Positions 44,401 to 53,092 of a DNA stretch of 64,000 nucleotides are shown piece by piece. This DNA is from Roseibium aggregatum (GTDB lineage: Bacteria; Pseudomonadota; Alphaproteobacteria; Rhizobiales; Stappiaceae), in contig NZ_JABFCZ010000008.1 of NCBI RefSeq assembly GCF_014692675.1, forward strand, positions 124,001-188,000. The letters are read 5' to 3'. Numbering within the stretch: position 1 is the first letter of the stretch; every line of letters begins with the position of its first letter. The notes beneath the pieces are model-generated. The model was given only the letters and a program-made list of their open reading frames with translations. It was not told the DNA's origin and ran no database searches. The translations under genes and the position numbers were made by a program.

Positions 44401-44564
44401 ACGGTGATGACCGGCCGGTCGACATCCGGCAGTTCGCGGATCTCCACGCCGAAGAAGGCGGCAAGGCCGGCCACCACGATCAGCATGTTGATGACGAAGG
44501 CAAACACCGGGCGCCGTACGAAAAGCGCGGTCAAACCGAGTTCGGGTCTGCGGCCGATATTCAT
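41442..44564 (-). CDS. RND-family efflux pump, inner-membrane subunit (HAE1-type)
   Basis: A 1040-residue RND transporter with the usual twelve membrane helices and two large periplasmic loops. Marks: NIGRRPELGLTALFVRRPVFA start, the proton-relay Asp pair in ATGLVVDDAIVVLENIVRR, and LVGIMAKNGILIVEFANQLR in the second half. It exports hydrophobic compounds or lipids with the adaptor encoded upstream (44599-45777), using the proton gradient. GGGGAGG precedes the ATG and 34 nt separate the two genes. No TolC-type channel gene is near, so it must borrow one. Confidence 0.93.
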   Translation of the reverse strand: MNIGRRPELGLTALFVRRPVFAFVINMLIVVAGLAAFFGVEIRELPDVDRPVITVRTTYPSAAAETVDRELTGVIEGAVSRVSGVKSISSTSSYGDSRVTVEFSDDVNLDTAASDMRDALGRVANDIPEDADPSRIIKADANASPVVRLGLTSDRTSVEDMTVLVEDEISDALAAVPGVADVQVYGDREKIFRIDIDQAKMASLNLTIADVAKALSSMAFDTPAGSLTSRDQDLIVRATASVNTPDAFERMIINRRARLGDFATVTLGPDLGQSQLRANGKSGIGMGIVRAAQSNTLEISEGVRAAAARIQENLPEGMTIEVTSDDATFINGSIHEVEIALIISVSVVLLIIYLFLWDWRATLIPGVSMPVALIGTLAAIYLAGFSVNILTLLALVLATGLVVDDAIVVLENIVRRRNEGIGPRAAAVLGTDEVFFAVIATTATLIAVFVPLSFLPGQTGGLFREFGFVLAIAVFLSSIVALSLCPMLASRILKSGSDHSGHGGLTGGLGRVLSALYRRCLRACLNAPLVVVAVSILFAAAAGLMFPMLKSELTPPEDRSLAFLRISAPQGVSLDYLSNQIQTIEGLLQPFRDAGEVSSTFSVAGWRGSSNQGFMVLRLAPWDQRIRSQQQIVSDINALVRKVPGVRAFVFQPNSLGIRGAGSGLQFAIAGSNYAELGETASRVVAEMEKDPRFRQARLTTEATQPQLSVSIDRERASDLGIDINGLGTAMQAMLDGRKIGQVFIDDRAFDVKFVSTTNPINDPTDLENIFIKTGDGRFVPVSTIASLVEKAVPPSLSREQQMRAVGITSGLAPDFALGEAYQVAQEIAEPLLPPGSRIIPLAETATLGEQSSSMARTFGFAIVIILLVLAAQFESFVSALIIMATVPLGLACAVFAMLLTGTTLNVYSQIGLVLLVGIMAKNGILIVEFANQLRDRGQGVREAIENAANVRLRPVMMTMICTIVGGVPLILAVGAGAEARIALGWVIVGGLGLATLSTLFLTPVAYLLLGRFVTPKVEEEERLHREIDAAKSIEAAPGE

Positions 44565-44598
44565 GTCATAGCCTCCCCACCATCACGAGCCCCAATCA

Positions 44599-45777
44599 TC
44601 ACGAACCTTGCGCGGCCGTCGCCGGTTCCGCAGAAGGGGGCGGAGAGGGGGCTTTCTCCTGATTGGCGACGTTCAGCTCGGCTCCCTGTCGAACGAGGTG
44701 AAGGCCTTCGGTGACGACTTCGTCCTCGGTGGTCAGCTCGGCATCGACGAGGACGCTGTCGGTATTGCGCTCGACGATCTGCACGGGCACGCGTGCGGCC
44801 TTTCCGTCACGGACCGCCCAGACGTAGGCGCCGTCGGATCCCCACTGCACCGCAAGCGGACTGACGGCCGGATACTGGTCTCCGGGAAAGCGCATCGCGA
44901 CCAGGAAGGACATGCCGGCTCTCAGCCGGTCGGCCTCGTTCGGCAGGCTCGCCTGCACCTGAAGCGTGCGGCTGGCGGAATCGACATGGTTGTCGATGGC
45001 GCTGACCTTGCCTTCGAAGGTCTCGCCGGGGCGGGCGACCGACGTGGCCGTCAGTGGCATGTCGACGGCCACGGCCGACGCATAGCGTTCCGGTATCCAG
45101 AAATCGACGAGGATCTCCGAGCGGTCGTCGACCATGGCGAGGACGGTCTGGGAGGTGACGTAATTGCCGGCGGTAATCGGCAGGATGCCGACGATGCCGG
45201 CGATCGGGGATTCGATGGAGCGTCGGGACAGGGCCAGCTTCGCTTCGCGCAACTGGAGGCGGGCGTTGTCGACGACAAGCTCGGCATCGGTCACCTGTAC
45301 GGCCGTGACGGTGTTCGTTTTCTGCAGTGCCTTCATCCGTTGAAGGCGGGCTTCGGCGTCGCGAACGGCCAGGGCGGCCCGTTCCGCAGCGATTTCCTCA
45401 GCGTCGGAATCGAGTTTGGCCAGCACCTGACCCCGTGTCACGGTCGCTCCCGATTTTACGAGAATATCCGTAAGCCGGCCGGTCGCGTAAGGGCTGACTT
45501 CCACCGAGCGGGCAGCGCGGCCGGTGCCGATCGCCGAAAGCCGGTCGTTGATGGTCAGTTCGACGACCGGGGCGGTCGCGACAACACCCTGCGGTCCGCC
45601 GCGCCCCTTTCTCTTTTCCCCGGGTCCGGCCCGTTTCACCTTGGCCGTCTCAAACGGCAGCCAGTCGACGCCCCAGCGGTCGAGCCGGTCACCGGCGCCT
45701 GGATAGAACCGGGCCCATAGTCCGGCCGCAACAACGCTTACAATCAGGATAAGCGCCAATTGTCTCCAGGCTGCCAT
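44599..45777 (-). CDS. RND efflux periplasmic adaptor (membrane fusion protein)
   Basis: A 392-residue adaptor. One N-terminal membrane segment (about residues 5-22) anchors it. The lipoyl half-motifs are VEVSPYATGRLTDILVKSGA and VTRGQVLAKLDSDA; a coiled coil (about 140-185) joins them; SPIAGIVGILPITAGNYV is the second half; beta-barrel and membrane-proximal domains follow. It is the first gene of the pump operon. The tail is Pro/Ala-rich. Confidence 0.92.
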   Translation of the reverse strand: MAAWRQLALILIVSVVAAGLWARFYPGAGDRLDRWGVDWLPFETAKVKRAGPGEKRKGRGGPQGVVATAPVVELTINDRLSAIGTGRAARSVEVSPYATGRLTDILVKSGATVTRGQVLAKLDSDAEEIAAERAALAVRDAEARLQRMKALQKTNTVTAVQVTDAELVVDNARLQLREAKLALSRRSIESPIAGIVGILPITAGNYVTSQTVLAMVDDRSEILVDFWIPERYASAVAVDMPLTATSVARPGETFEGKVSAIDNHVDSASRTLQVQASLPNEADRLRAGMSFLVAMRFPGDQYPAVSPLAVQWGSDGAYVWAVRDGKAARVPVQIVERNTDSVLVDAELTTEDEVVTEGLHLVRQGAELNVANQEKAPSPPPSAEPATAAQGS

Positions 45778-45922
45778 TCACTTCCCCGTCCGGCGTGAAA
45801 CATTCGTGCCGCGAATACATTTCGGCGGCACAGAATATATGATCCGAAATAGCGCGAACTGCACGCGGAAAATCAATCAATTAAATGTAACGAAATGTCC
45901 GCGATCGCAGCCGGTCGGGGCA

Positions 45923-46255
45923 TTATTTTGCGCAACTGACGCAAAGCGCGGCTGCCGGGTCGATTTCCAGCCGTTTTTCGGGAATTTCCTCGCCGCAGTC
46001 CAGGCAGTAGCCATAGTCGCCTTCCTCGAGACGTTTCAGCGCCGCCTCGATCCGGACAAGATCGGTCCTGCGCTGACGTTCGGAGGCCTGCGCCATCGCC
46101 TGTCCCTGCAGCGCGTCCATACGCGAAAGCCGCCCGACCGACTGCTGGTCGAGTTCGACGGTCGCGCGGGCGTCTTCCGACATCTCGCTGAGCTGTTCCA
46201 GTTCCTGTTTCAGAGTCAGCAGGCGGCTTCGGGCGGTTTTTTCGTCAAAAGGCAT
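45923..46255 (-). CDS. DksA/TraR-family zinc-finger protein
   Basis: A 110-residue protein. A coiled-coil part (about 1-75) is followed by GDYGYCLDCGEEIPEKRLEI and CVSCAK, a C4 zinc finger with two CxxC pairs. It is shorter than DksA and lacks the acidic loop-tip DxxDxA motif in its usual place, so it is closer to TraR/YbiI-type proteins. Such proteins can bind RNA polymerase through the secondary channel. It stands alone on the minus strand between the RND operon and the CDF gene. Confidence 0.85.
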   Translation of the reverse strand: MPFDEKTARSRLLTLKQELEQLSEMSEDARATVELDQQSVGRLSRMDALQGQAMAQASERQRRTDLVRIEAALKRLEEGDYGYCLDCGEEIPEKRLEIDPAAALCVSCAK

Positions 46256-46324
46256 AAGTTGGCTATCCCCGGTAATCCATCCTAACCGTTCGGCGACGGC
46301 CTTGAAAGGCGGTCACATGCCAGT

Positions 46325-47302
46325 TTAGCTGTCACTGATGGGCGGCGGGGCGTCGCGCTGCTCCCGTTCCGCCTTCAGCATTTCCTGGTGATGTTCCCTG
46401 GCCTGGACTTCGATGAACAGACGGGTCACGGAGGGATTCTGCTTCTTGATTGCGATTTCCAGGGCGTAGATCGTGTCTTCCACGGTGCCGACGTTGACGC
46501 TGTCCTCGAAATCCAGCGAAAGCGCCAGCAGAATGTCCTGAGGCCCCCGGTGCAGGGTGCGGATTTCATTCAGGGAATGGACGGCGGGAGCCGCCGCGAC
46601 GATCGACTTGATCGAGTTGACGATTTCGGGAGACGCGCCTTCGCCGATCAAGAGCCCCTTGGTCTCATAGGCAAGCAGGGCTGCCGTCCCGGCCAGGATC
46701 AGGCCGATGCCGATGGAGGCTGCACCGTCGAGCCAGGGCATGTTCAGGAATTGCGCACCGAGCAGGCCGATGAAGGCTACGACCAGTCCGAGCATGGCAG
46801 CCGTATCCTCGAACAGCACCGTGAAAACGGTGGGATCCTTGGATTCGTGCATGGCCGCGGCGAAACTTTTCGATCCGCGGGCCTGGTTGAATTCCTTGTA
46901 GGCGATCAGCCAGGCGCCGCCCTCGAAGATCATCGCGAGGGCGAGCACGATATAGGCCACATAAGGGTCGCTGACCGGATGGGGATGGATTACCTTCTGA
47001 ATGCCTTCGTAGATCGAAACCCCTGCGCCGACCGCGAAAATCAGGATCGCCACCACGAAAGACCAGAAGTAGAGTTCCGCGCCATAGCCGAAGGGGTGCC
47101 GCTTGTCCGCCGGCTGCTTGGACTTCCGGATCCCGTAGAGCAACAGGCCCTGGTTGCCGGTATCGACCAGGGAGTGGATGCCTTCCGAAAGCATCGCCGA
47201 CGAGCCGGTATAGGCAGCCGCCGCGAATTTCGTCACCGCAATGAGCGTGTTGCCGGCCAGAGCGGCATAAATCACTTTTTTCGAGCCATGTCCGGCCATC
47301 AA
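46325..47302 (-). CDS. Cation diffusion facilitator family transporter
   Basis: A 325-residue CDF protein with about six membrane helices and a cytoplasmic C-terminal domain. SSAMLSEGIHSLVDTGNQ (helix 2, His and Asp ligands) and LFEDTAAMLGLVVAF (helix 5, Glu-Asp in place of the usual His-Asp) define the site; KRHPFGYGAELYFWSF is the typical cytosolic block. The EDTAA pattern is that of the SLC30A9-like branch, whose metal and direction of transport are less certain than for classical zinc exporters. Two in-frame ATGs (47302, 47299) are equally plausible. Confidence 0.9.
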   Translation of the reverse strand: MMAGHGSKKVIYAALAGNTLIAVTKFAAAAYTGSSAMLSEGIHSLVDTGNQGLLLYGIRKSKQPADKRHPFGYGAELYFWSFVVAILIFAVGAGVSIYEGIQKVIHPHPVSDPYVAYIVLALAMIFEGGAWLIAYKEFNQARGSKSFAAAMHESKDPTVFTVLFEDTAAMLGLVVAFIGLLGAQFLNMPWLDGAASIGIGLILAGTAALLAYETKGLLIGEGASPEIVNSIKSIVAAAPAVHSLNEIRTLHRGPQDILLALSLDFEDSVNVGTVEDTIYALEIAIKKQNPSVTRLFIEVQAREHHQEMLKAEREQRDAPPPISDS

Positions 47303-47428
47303 TTTGTCTCCGTATGCGTCCGATAGGCCGGTAAGGCTGTACCGATGACGACGTCGTGAACCCGGTTCCCGTCCCGTTCCCGGTAAAAAAGCATGGCATC
47401 AGTTTCAAGACGAAGAAGGGGAAAGGCA

Positions 47429-47800
47429 ATGCGTCAGTTCATTCGAGCGGGTCTTTTGGCATTGGTTGCTGCTTTTTGGGCCACATCATCCCGAGCCGGT
47501 GAAGTCAGTGTCGTCAAGGTCGAAGCCAACCGCAGCGCAGATGGAACCTGGCGTTTCGACGTCACCTTGCACCATGCGGACGAGGGATGGGACCACTATG
47601 CCAATTTGTGGCGGATCGAGACACCTGACGGGAAAATCCTCGCAGAGAGGGTGCTGGCTCATCCCCATGTAAATGAACAGCCTTTCACCCGCTCGTTGAG
47701 CGGGGTCCGCATTCCGGATACGCTTGACCAGGTGGTCGTCCGGGCGCGCGATTCCGTTCATGGTTTCGGCCTGCGGGTGATCTTTCCGCTGCCTGAATGA
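47429..47800 (+). CDS. Small secreted protein, uncharacterised
   Basis: A 123-residue protein with a signal peptide (about residues 1-23, RAG cleavage region). The mature part (VVKVEANRSADGTWRFDVTL, HADEGWDHYANLWRI, VRARDSVHGFGLRVIFPLPE) looks like a small beta-sandwich that may bind a ligand or metal; it has no cysteine. I recognise no named family. The start at 47429 follows GAAGGGGAAAGG. It is divergent from the CDF gene (47302) and 161 nt upstream of the second RND operon. Confidence 0.7.
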   Translation: MRQFIRAGLLALVAAFWATSSRAGEVSVVKVEANRSADGTWRFDVTLHHADEGWDHYANLWRIETPDGKILAERVLAHPHVNEQPFTRSLSGVRIPDTLDQVVVRARDSVHGFGLRVIFPLPE

Positions 47801-47960
47801 GTGATGGATATCGTGGGTGTCGGAACCGGTTCGGAAAAAAGTTTCCGTTTCTGAGTTAAATCAATGCGCTATCAAAGTTTCAAAAATATGAAACTATCTC
47901 TTGCGTGAACAAGGCCGTGCGATTATGTGGACCGAACGGCATAAGCGATCAGGAGTTGGC

Positions 47961-49001
47961 ATGCGAAATGGCGATTGTAAACCGGCCGGGGAGCGCCGGT
48001 TTCTGGGGAGTTTGATTTGGCTCGGAGCCTTGCTCGTCCTTGCGGTGGCTGGAATGAACAGCCTGGCACAGGCTGAGGAATACCAGGTCAAGACCCGGAC
48101 CGTGACCGACACCAAGACCGTTTACGGAACCGTTCAGGCTGCCGTCGACGTTCCCGCACGTGCGCGCATTTCAGGGACCCTGCAGGATCTTTCCGTCGAC
48201 GACGGCAGTTCCGTCAAGAAGGGCGAGCAGATTGCGCAGATCGTCGATGAAAAGCTGAACCTGCAACGCCTGGCCCTGGACGCCAAGATCGCCGCGTCCA
48301 AATCGAACGTCGACAATTACCAGCTCGAATACGATCGCGCGCAGAAACTCTACGAACGCGGCACGATCGCCAAGTCCCGGATCGACCAGCTCGAAACCCA
48401 GCTTATCGTCGCACAGAACACGCTGAAGGCCGCGGAGGCCGAAAAGGCGGTCCTCGAACAGCAGATGACGGAGGGCAAGGTCCTCGCGCCGTCTTCGGGA
48501 CGGGTGCTTGACGTACCGGTGACCGCCGGTTCCTTCGTCATGGGCGGCGAAGTGATCGCGACCATTGCTCAGGAAGGCTTTCTGCTGCGGATCGAGGTGC
48601 CGGAACGCCACGCCCGCTCCATGAAGGTCGGAGACGAAGTGCTGCTTGGCGCGGAACTCGTGAAAGAGGGGCAAGCGGCTGAAGCAGGGCATATCGTCAA
48701 GGTCTATCCGAAGATCAGTCAGGGCAGGGTGGTTGCCGATGCTGAGGTGCCCGGGCTTGGCGATTTCTTCGTCGGCGAGCGCATTCAGGTCCGCATTGCG
48801 GTCGGGGAGCGCCAGGCCATCTTCATTCCGCTGGAATACATCTCGACGCGCTTCGGGCTCGATTTCGTCAAACTCGCCGCTGACAACGGCGATACGCTCG
48901 AAATCGTTGTGGAACTGGGCGAGCATCAGACCGTTGACGGAAAGCCCTATGTTGAAGTCTTGAGCGGCCTGAAAGACGGCGACAGGCTGGTGCACCCATG
49001 A
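47961..49001 (+). CDS. RND efflux periplasmic adaptor subunit
   Basis: A 346-residue membrane fusion protein. A hydrophobic segment at about residues 15-37 ends NSLAQA and may be a signal anchor. Lipoyl halves are VPARARISGTLQDLSVDDGS and KVLAPSSGRVLDVPVTAGS, joined by a coiled coil (about 115-175). The start at 47961 (MRNGDCKPAG) follows AGGAG. It overlaps the pump gene by 4 nt (ATGA), so adaptor and pump are made together. Substrate unknown. Confidence 0.9.
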   Translation: MRNGDCKPAGERRFLGSLIWLGALLVLAVAGMNSLAQAEEYQVKTRTVTDTKTVYGTVQAAVDVPARARISGTLQDLSVDDGSSVKKGEQIAQIVDEKLNLQRLALDAKIAASKSNVDNYQLEYDRAQKLYERGTIAKSRIDQLETQLIVAQNTLKAAEAEKAVLEQQMTEGKVLAPSSGRVLDVPVTAGSFVMGGEVIATIAQEGFLLRIEVPERHARSMKVGDEVLLGAELVKEGQAAEAGHIVKVYPKISQGRVVADAEVPGLGDFFVGERIQVRIAVGERQAIFIPLEYISTRFGLDFVKLAADNGDTLEIVVELGEHQTVDGKPYVEVLSGLKDGDRLVHP

Positions 49002-52000
49002 AGCTCGGTCTTTCTGGTGTTCTGACCAAGGCGTTCATCACCTCGCCGCTGACGCCGCTTCTGCTGTTTGCCGCGCTTGTGCTCGGGACGATCTCTCTGA
49101 TCACCCTGCCGCGCGAAGAAGAACCGCAGATTTCCGTGCCCATGGTCGACATCATGGTGGAGGCCAACGGCCTCAAGGCGCCGGACGCGGTGAAGCTGGT
49201 GACCGAGCCACTCGAAACCATCGTCAAGGCGATCAACGGCGTGGAACATGTCTACAGCCAGACGGTCGACGATCGGGTGATGGTGACTGCGCGGTTTTTT
49301 GTCGGGACGGATTCCGACGACGCGATCCTGCGGGTGCACGAAAAGATCAAGGCCAATATGGACCGGATCCCGGCAGGGATCCCGGAACCGCTCGTCGTCG
49401 GCCGGGGCGTGGATGATGTGGCGATCGTCGTTGCCACCCTGACACCGTCGCCGGAAGCCGCCAGCCGCTGGAACGACAAGAACCTCCATACGCTTGCCGA
49501 TGAGGTGCGTATCGAGCTTTCCAGGCTCGACGATGTCGGTCTGACCTATCTGGTCGGCGGAAACACTGAAATGGTGCGCGTCGAACCGGATCCGGAAAAA
49601 CTGTCGCTCTATGGCGTGACGCTCGATCAGCTGGTCGGAAAGGTCCAGGCCGCAAACCGGTCGTTCATCGCCGGCGCCGTTCGCGACCAGGGCAAGAACC
49701 TGCCGGTCGTGGCCGGTCAGACATTGACCGGAATACCCGATATCGGCCTTCTGCTGCTGACGACCCGTGACGGACGTCCCGTCTATGTGAAGGATGTTGC
49801 GAAAACCGTCATCGGCGCCCGGCAATCGGAAGAACGGGTCTGGCATCTGCAGCGCCGGAACGACAATCAGGTGACCCAGCTTCCGGCCGTTGAAGTCGCC
49901 ATTGCCAAGCGGGCTGGGGCCAATGCGGTGGTCATCTCCGAACAGGTCGTCGATCATCTGGAAGACCTGAAGGGCCGTCTGATTCCGGAGGACATCGAGG
50001 TTCACATCACCCGGAACTACGGCGAAACGGCCAATGAAAAGGCCAATGAGCTGCTGTTCCACCTCGGACTGGCAACCCTGTCCATCGTGATCCTGGTGGC
50101 GGTCGCGATCGGCTGGCGCGACGGGATCGTCGTTCTGGTCGTGATCCCGACCACGATCCTGCTGACGCTGTTTGCCGCCCAGATGATGGGCTACACCATC
50201 AACCGGGTCAGCCTGTTCGCGCTCATATTCGCGATCGGTATCCTGGTCGATGACGCGATCGTCGTGATTGAAAACATCGCCCGCCACTGGGGCATGAAGG
50301 ATGACCGCACCAGGATCCAGGCAGCCATCGAGGCGGTCGCGGAAGTCGGCAATCCAACCGTGGTGGCAACCCTGACCGTCGTTGCCGCCCTGCTGCCGAT
50401 GATGTTCGTCTCCGGCCTGATGGGCCCCTACATGAGCCCGATCCCGGCGGTCGCCTCCGCTGCCATGCTGTTTTCGTTCTTCGTCGCAGTGGTCCTGACC
50501 CCGTGGCTCATGCTGAAGACGTCGGGCAAGGCGTCCATGCATGGAAACCCTCACGGAGAGGCAAGCGATGGCGGGCCCTTGGGGCGGATCTATCGCGCCG
50601 TTGCGACGCCGATCCTGCGCACCAAGGCAGGGGCCTGGGTCTTCCTGCTGCTGGTCGGGGCTGCGACGCTCGCCTCCATGGCGCTGATCTACACCAAGGA
50701 CGTGACGGTCAAGCTGCTGCCTTTCGACAACAAGTCTGAAATCCAGGTGGTCGCCGATTTCCCGGAAGGAACGGTTCTGGAAGAAACGGATCGTGTCCTG
50801 ACGGAAATCGGGGGCAGCCTTTTCGATATTCCCGAAATCACCTCGATTCAAAGCCATGCCGGGACCGCGGCCCCGTTCAACTTCAACGGTCTGGTTCGCC
50901 ATTATTTCCTGCGGGCGAGCCAGGAACAGGGCGACCTCCAGGTCAATCTGCTGCCCAAGGGCGAACGCGACCGGACAAGCCACGACATCGCACTGGAACT
51001 GCGCGAGCGGTTAAAGGCGATCAAGGTGCCTGAAGGGACGTCGCTCAAGGTGGTGGAAGTCCCGCCCGGACCGCCGGTGCTGGCGACCCTGCTGGCCGAA
51101 GTCTATGGCCCGACGCCGGAAGTCCGTCGGGCGGTTGCCGCGAAGCTGGAACAGATCTTCAAGGAGGTCCCGTTCATCGTCGATGTCGACAATAGCTACG
51201 GCCAGCCGACCGAACGGGTCCGGATCTCCATCGATCAGGACAATCTGGAATACCACGGTGTATCGGAAGCTGATGTCTATAACACCATCCAGAGCCTGCT
51301 CGGGACGACCGTCGTGGGCTATTCCCATCGCGGCGACGGCCGTCGGCCGGTGGAAATCGCGCTGGCGCTGCCCAAGGGCGAACGGGTGCTGTCCGAACGT
51401 CTGCTGTCCACACCGGTTCCGGCCAATGCCCTGCCGGGCAACCGGACCGTCGTCGAACTGGGCGACGTCGTCCATCTGTCGCGCGAACCGTCGTCCTACC
51501 TGATGTTCCGGCATAACGCGCGTCCGGTGGTCATGGTCATGGCGGATCTCGCCGGTGAATTCGAGGCGCCTGTCTATGGCATGCTCGCGGTACAGGACAA
51601 GATCGATGCGACCGATTGGGGAAATCTGCCAAAACCGCAGGTCATTCTGCACGGCCAGCCAATCAGCGATGCCACGACAGCCGTTCTGTGGGACGGGGAG
51701 TGGGAAATCACCTGGGTGACCTTCCGCGACATGGGAGCCGCCTTCATGGTCGCTTTGCTCGGGATCTATTTCCTGGTGGTGGCGCAGTTCCGCTCGTTCC
51801 AGCTGCCGCTGGTGATCCTGACGCCGGTACCGCTTACCCTGATCGGCATCATGATCGGCCATTGGCTGTTCCATGCGCCATTCTCGGCAACGTCGATGAT
51901 CGGCTTTATCGCGCTCGCCGGCATTATCGTGCGCAACTCGATCCTGCTGGTGGATTTCATCCGCCATGCGCGGTCCGAGGACCGGGCCTTGAAGGATGTG

Positions 52001-52216
52001 CTTCTGGAGGCCGGCTCGATCCGCTTCAAGCCGATCCTTCTGACCGCGCTCGCCGCCATGATCGGTGCGGCGGTGATCCTGGCCGATCCGATCTTCCAGG
52101 GGCTTGCGATCTCGCTGCTCTTCGGGCTTGCGTCCTCGACGCTTCTGACCGTGCTCGTGATCCCGGCGATCTATGTCGTGCTGCGCGACGACGGCAAGCC
52201 GGTCACGAAGCGCTAA
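48998..52216 (+). CDS. RND-family efflux pump, inner-membrane subunit
   Basis: A 1072-residue RND pump. The N-terminus (LTKAFITSPLTPLLLFAALV) and LITLPREEEPQISVPMVDI, the proton-relay AIGILVDDAIVVIENIARH, and the second-half GFIALAGIIVRNSILLVDF are all family marks. The HHWG-like segment after the relay and longer loops distinguish it from the 41442 pump; it belongs to a branch common in proteobacteria and not assigned a substrate. It ends shortly before the convergent MarC gene at 52234. No outer-membrane channel gene is near. Confidence 0.93.
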   Translation: MKLGLSGVLTKAFITSPLTPLLLFAALVLGTISLITLPREEEPQISVPMVDIMVEANGLKAPDAVKLVTEPLETIVKAINGVEHVYSQTVDDRVMVTARFFVGTDSDDAILRVHEKIKANMDRIPAGIPEPLVVGRGVDDVAIVVATLTPSPEAASRWNDKNLHTLADEVRIELSRLDDVGLTYLVGGNTEMVRVEPDPEKLSLYGVTLDQLVGKVQAANRSFIAGAVRDQGKNLPVVAGQTLTGIPDIGLLLLTTRDGRPVYVKDVAKTVIGARQSEERVWHLQRRNDNQVTQLPAVEVAIAKRAGANAVVISEQVVDHLEDLKGRLIPEDIEVHITRNYGETANEKANELLFHLGLATLSIVILVAVAIGWRDGIVVLVVIPTTILLTLFAAQMMGYTINRVSLFALIFAIGILVDDAIVVIENIARHWGMKDDRTRIQAAIEAVAEVGNPTVVATLTVVAALLPMMFVSGLMGPYMSPIPAVASAAMLFSFFVAVVLTPWLMLKTSGKASMHGNPHGEASDGGPLGRIYRAVATPILRTKAGAWVFLLLVGAATLASMALIYTKDVTVKLLPFDNKSEIQVVADFPEGTVLEETDRVLTEIGGSLFDIPEITSIQSHAGTAAPFNFNGLVRHYFLRASQEQGDLQVNLLPKGERDRTSHDIALELRERLKAIKVPEGTSLKVVEVPPGPPVLATLLAEVYGPTPEVRRAVAAKLEQIFKEVPFIVDVDNSYGQPTERVRISIDQDNLEYHGVSEADVYNTIQSLLGTTVVGYSHRGDGRRPVEIALALPKGERVLSERLLSTPVPANALPGNRTVVELGDVVHLSREPSSYLMFRHNARPVVMVMADLAGEFEAPVYGMLAVQDKIDATDWGNLPKPQVILHGQPISDATTAVLWDGEWEITWVTFRDMGAAFMVALLGIYFLVVAQFRSFQLPLVILTPVPLTLIGIMIGHWLFHAPFSATSMIGFIALAGIIVRNSILLVDFIRHARSEDRALKDVLLEAGSIRFKPILLTALAAMIGAAVILADPIFQGLAISLLFGLASSTLLTVLVIPAIYVVLRDDGKPVTKR

Positions 52217-52233
52217 TTTAGCACAGGCGGCGT

Positions 52234-52866
52234 TTACGGCTTCATGAACGCCAGGACGCCGTCTGCGATGAACTGAACGGAAAGGGCCGCCAGAAGCACG
52301 CCGAGCAATCGGGTAATGACCAGTTGCGCCGTATCGCCCAGAAGCCGTTCGATCCTGTCGGCCAGCAGGAAGGAGAACAGGCAACTGGCGAGAATAACGA
52401 CGATTACGCCGGCCAGCCCGATATAGGTCAGGGTGTCGGGGGCTTGCCCGGTCAAAAGGATGATCGCGCTGATAGCCGCAGGCCCGGCGATAAGCGGGAT
52501 GGCCAGCGGGAAAATGGCCACTTCGTGAAAGTCGGCGGGCGGATGATGTTCGACGGCTTTCTCCGCCGTCTCCGCTTTTCGCTGTTGCCTTTTGCCGAAG
52601 ACCATTTCTATGGCGATCAGAAACAGCAGGATGCCGCCGGAGACCCGGAAGGCGGATACGGAAATACCCAGCACGGTGAGCACCGATTGTCCCGCTACGA
52701 AAAAGACCAGGAGAATGAGGGCCGCCGTGACCGTTGCCCGGATGGCGACGCGCTTGCGATCGGCGGCCGAAAGCCCAGCCGTAACGGCCAGAAACATCGG
52801 TGCCAGACCGACCGGATCAATGGTCACGAATAGCGTGGCGAAGGCATTGATGAAGTAATCGGTCAT
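52234..52866 (-). CDS. MarC-family membrane protein
   Basis: A 210-residue protein with six hydrophobic segments. FATLFVTIDPVGLAPMFLAV at residues 10-29, SAFRVSGGILLFLIAIEMVFG and FPLAIPLIAGPAAISAIILL are MarC (UPF0056) signatures. The family's function is not established; early links to multiple antibiotic resistance were not upheld. It is divergent from gyrA, with a 226-nt AT-rich gap between. Confidence 0.92.
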   Translation of the reverse strand: MTDYFINAFATLFVTIDPVGLAPMFLAVTAGLSAADRKRVAIRATVTAALILLVFFVAGQSVLTVLGISVSAFRVSGGILLFLIAIEMVFGKRQQRKAETAEKAVEHHPPADFHEVAIFPLAIPLIAGPAAISAIILLTGQAPDTLTYIGLAGVIVVILASCLFSFLLADRIERLLGDTAQLVITRLLGVLLAALSVQFIADGVLAFMKP

Positions 52867-53028
52867 AGGGTGTTCCGGGCCATTTTGAACGGTGAATTTC
52901 GGCTGCTTTTTGCGTAATTCTTGCGCGTCTGAAGGGGTGTTGCAGCAATCTATTTTTTGGCCTGTGAATTGTCGGTGTAACTATATGAAAATAAAGGATA
53001 TTTAGTTGGCGTGTTCAGTGCCTGGAAT

Positions 53029-53057
53029 TTGGCCGCCTATTTGGAATCGTATATAAA
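53029..53057 (+). promoter_or_regulatory. Likely gyrA promoter
   Basis: TTGGCC (53029-53034) and TATAAA (53052-53057) are spaced by 17 nt, with a 5/6 match to the -10 consensus. Transcription would begin near 53064, leaving a short leader before the TTG at 53093. Confidence 0.5.
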
Positions 53058-53092
53058 CGGCAAAGCAATAACAACGACTAAGAGTTCCATCC

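Noticed and set aside
48947-50983. 678-codon minus-strand frame
   Set aside because: Antisense to the RND pump, which has clear family motifs throughout; the minus product is low-complexity and Asp/Arg/Gln-rich.
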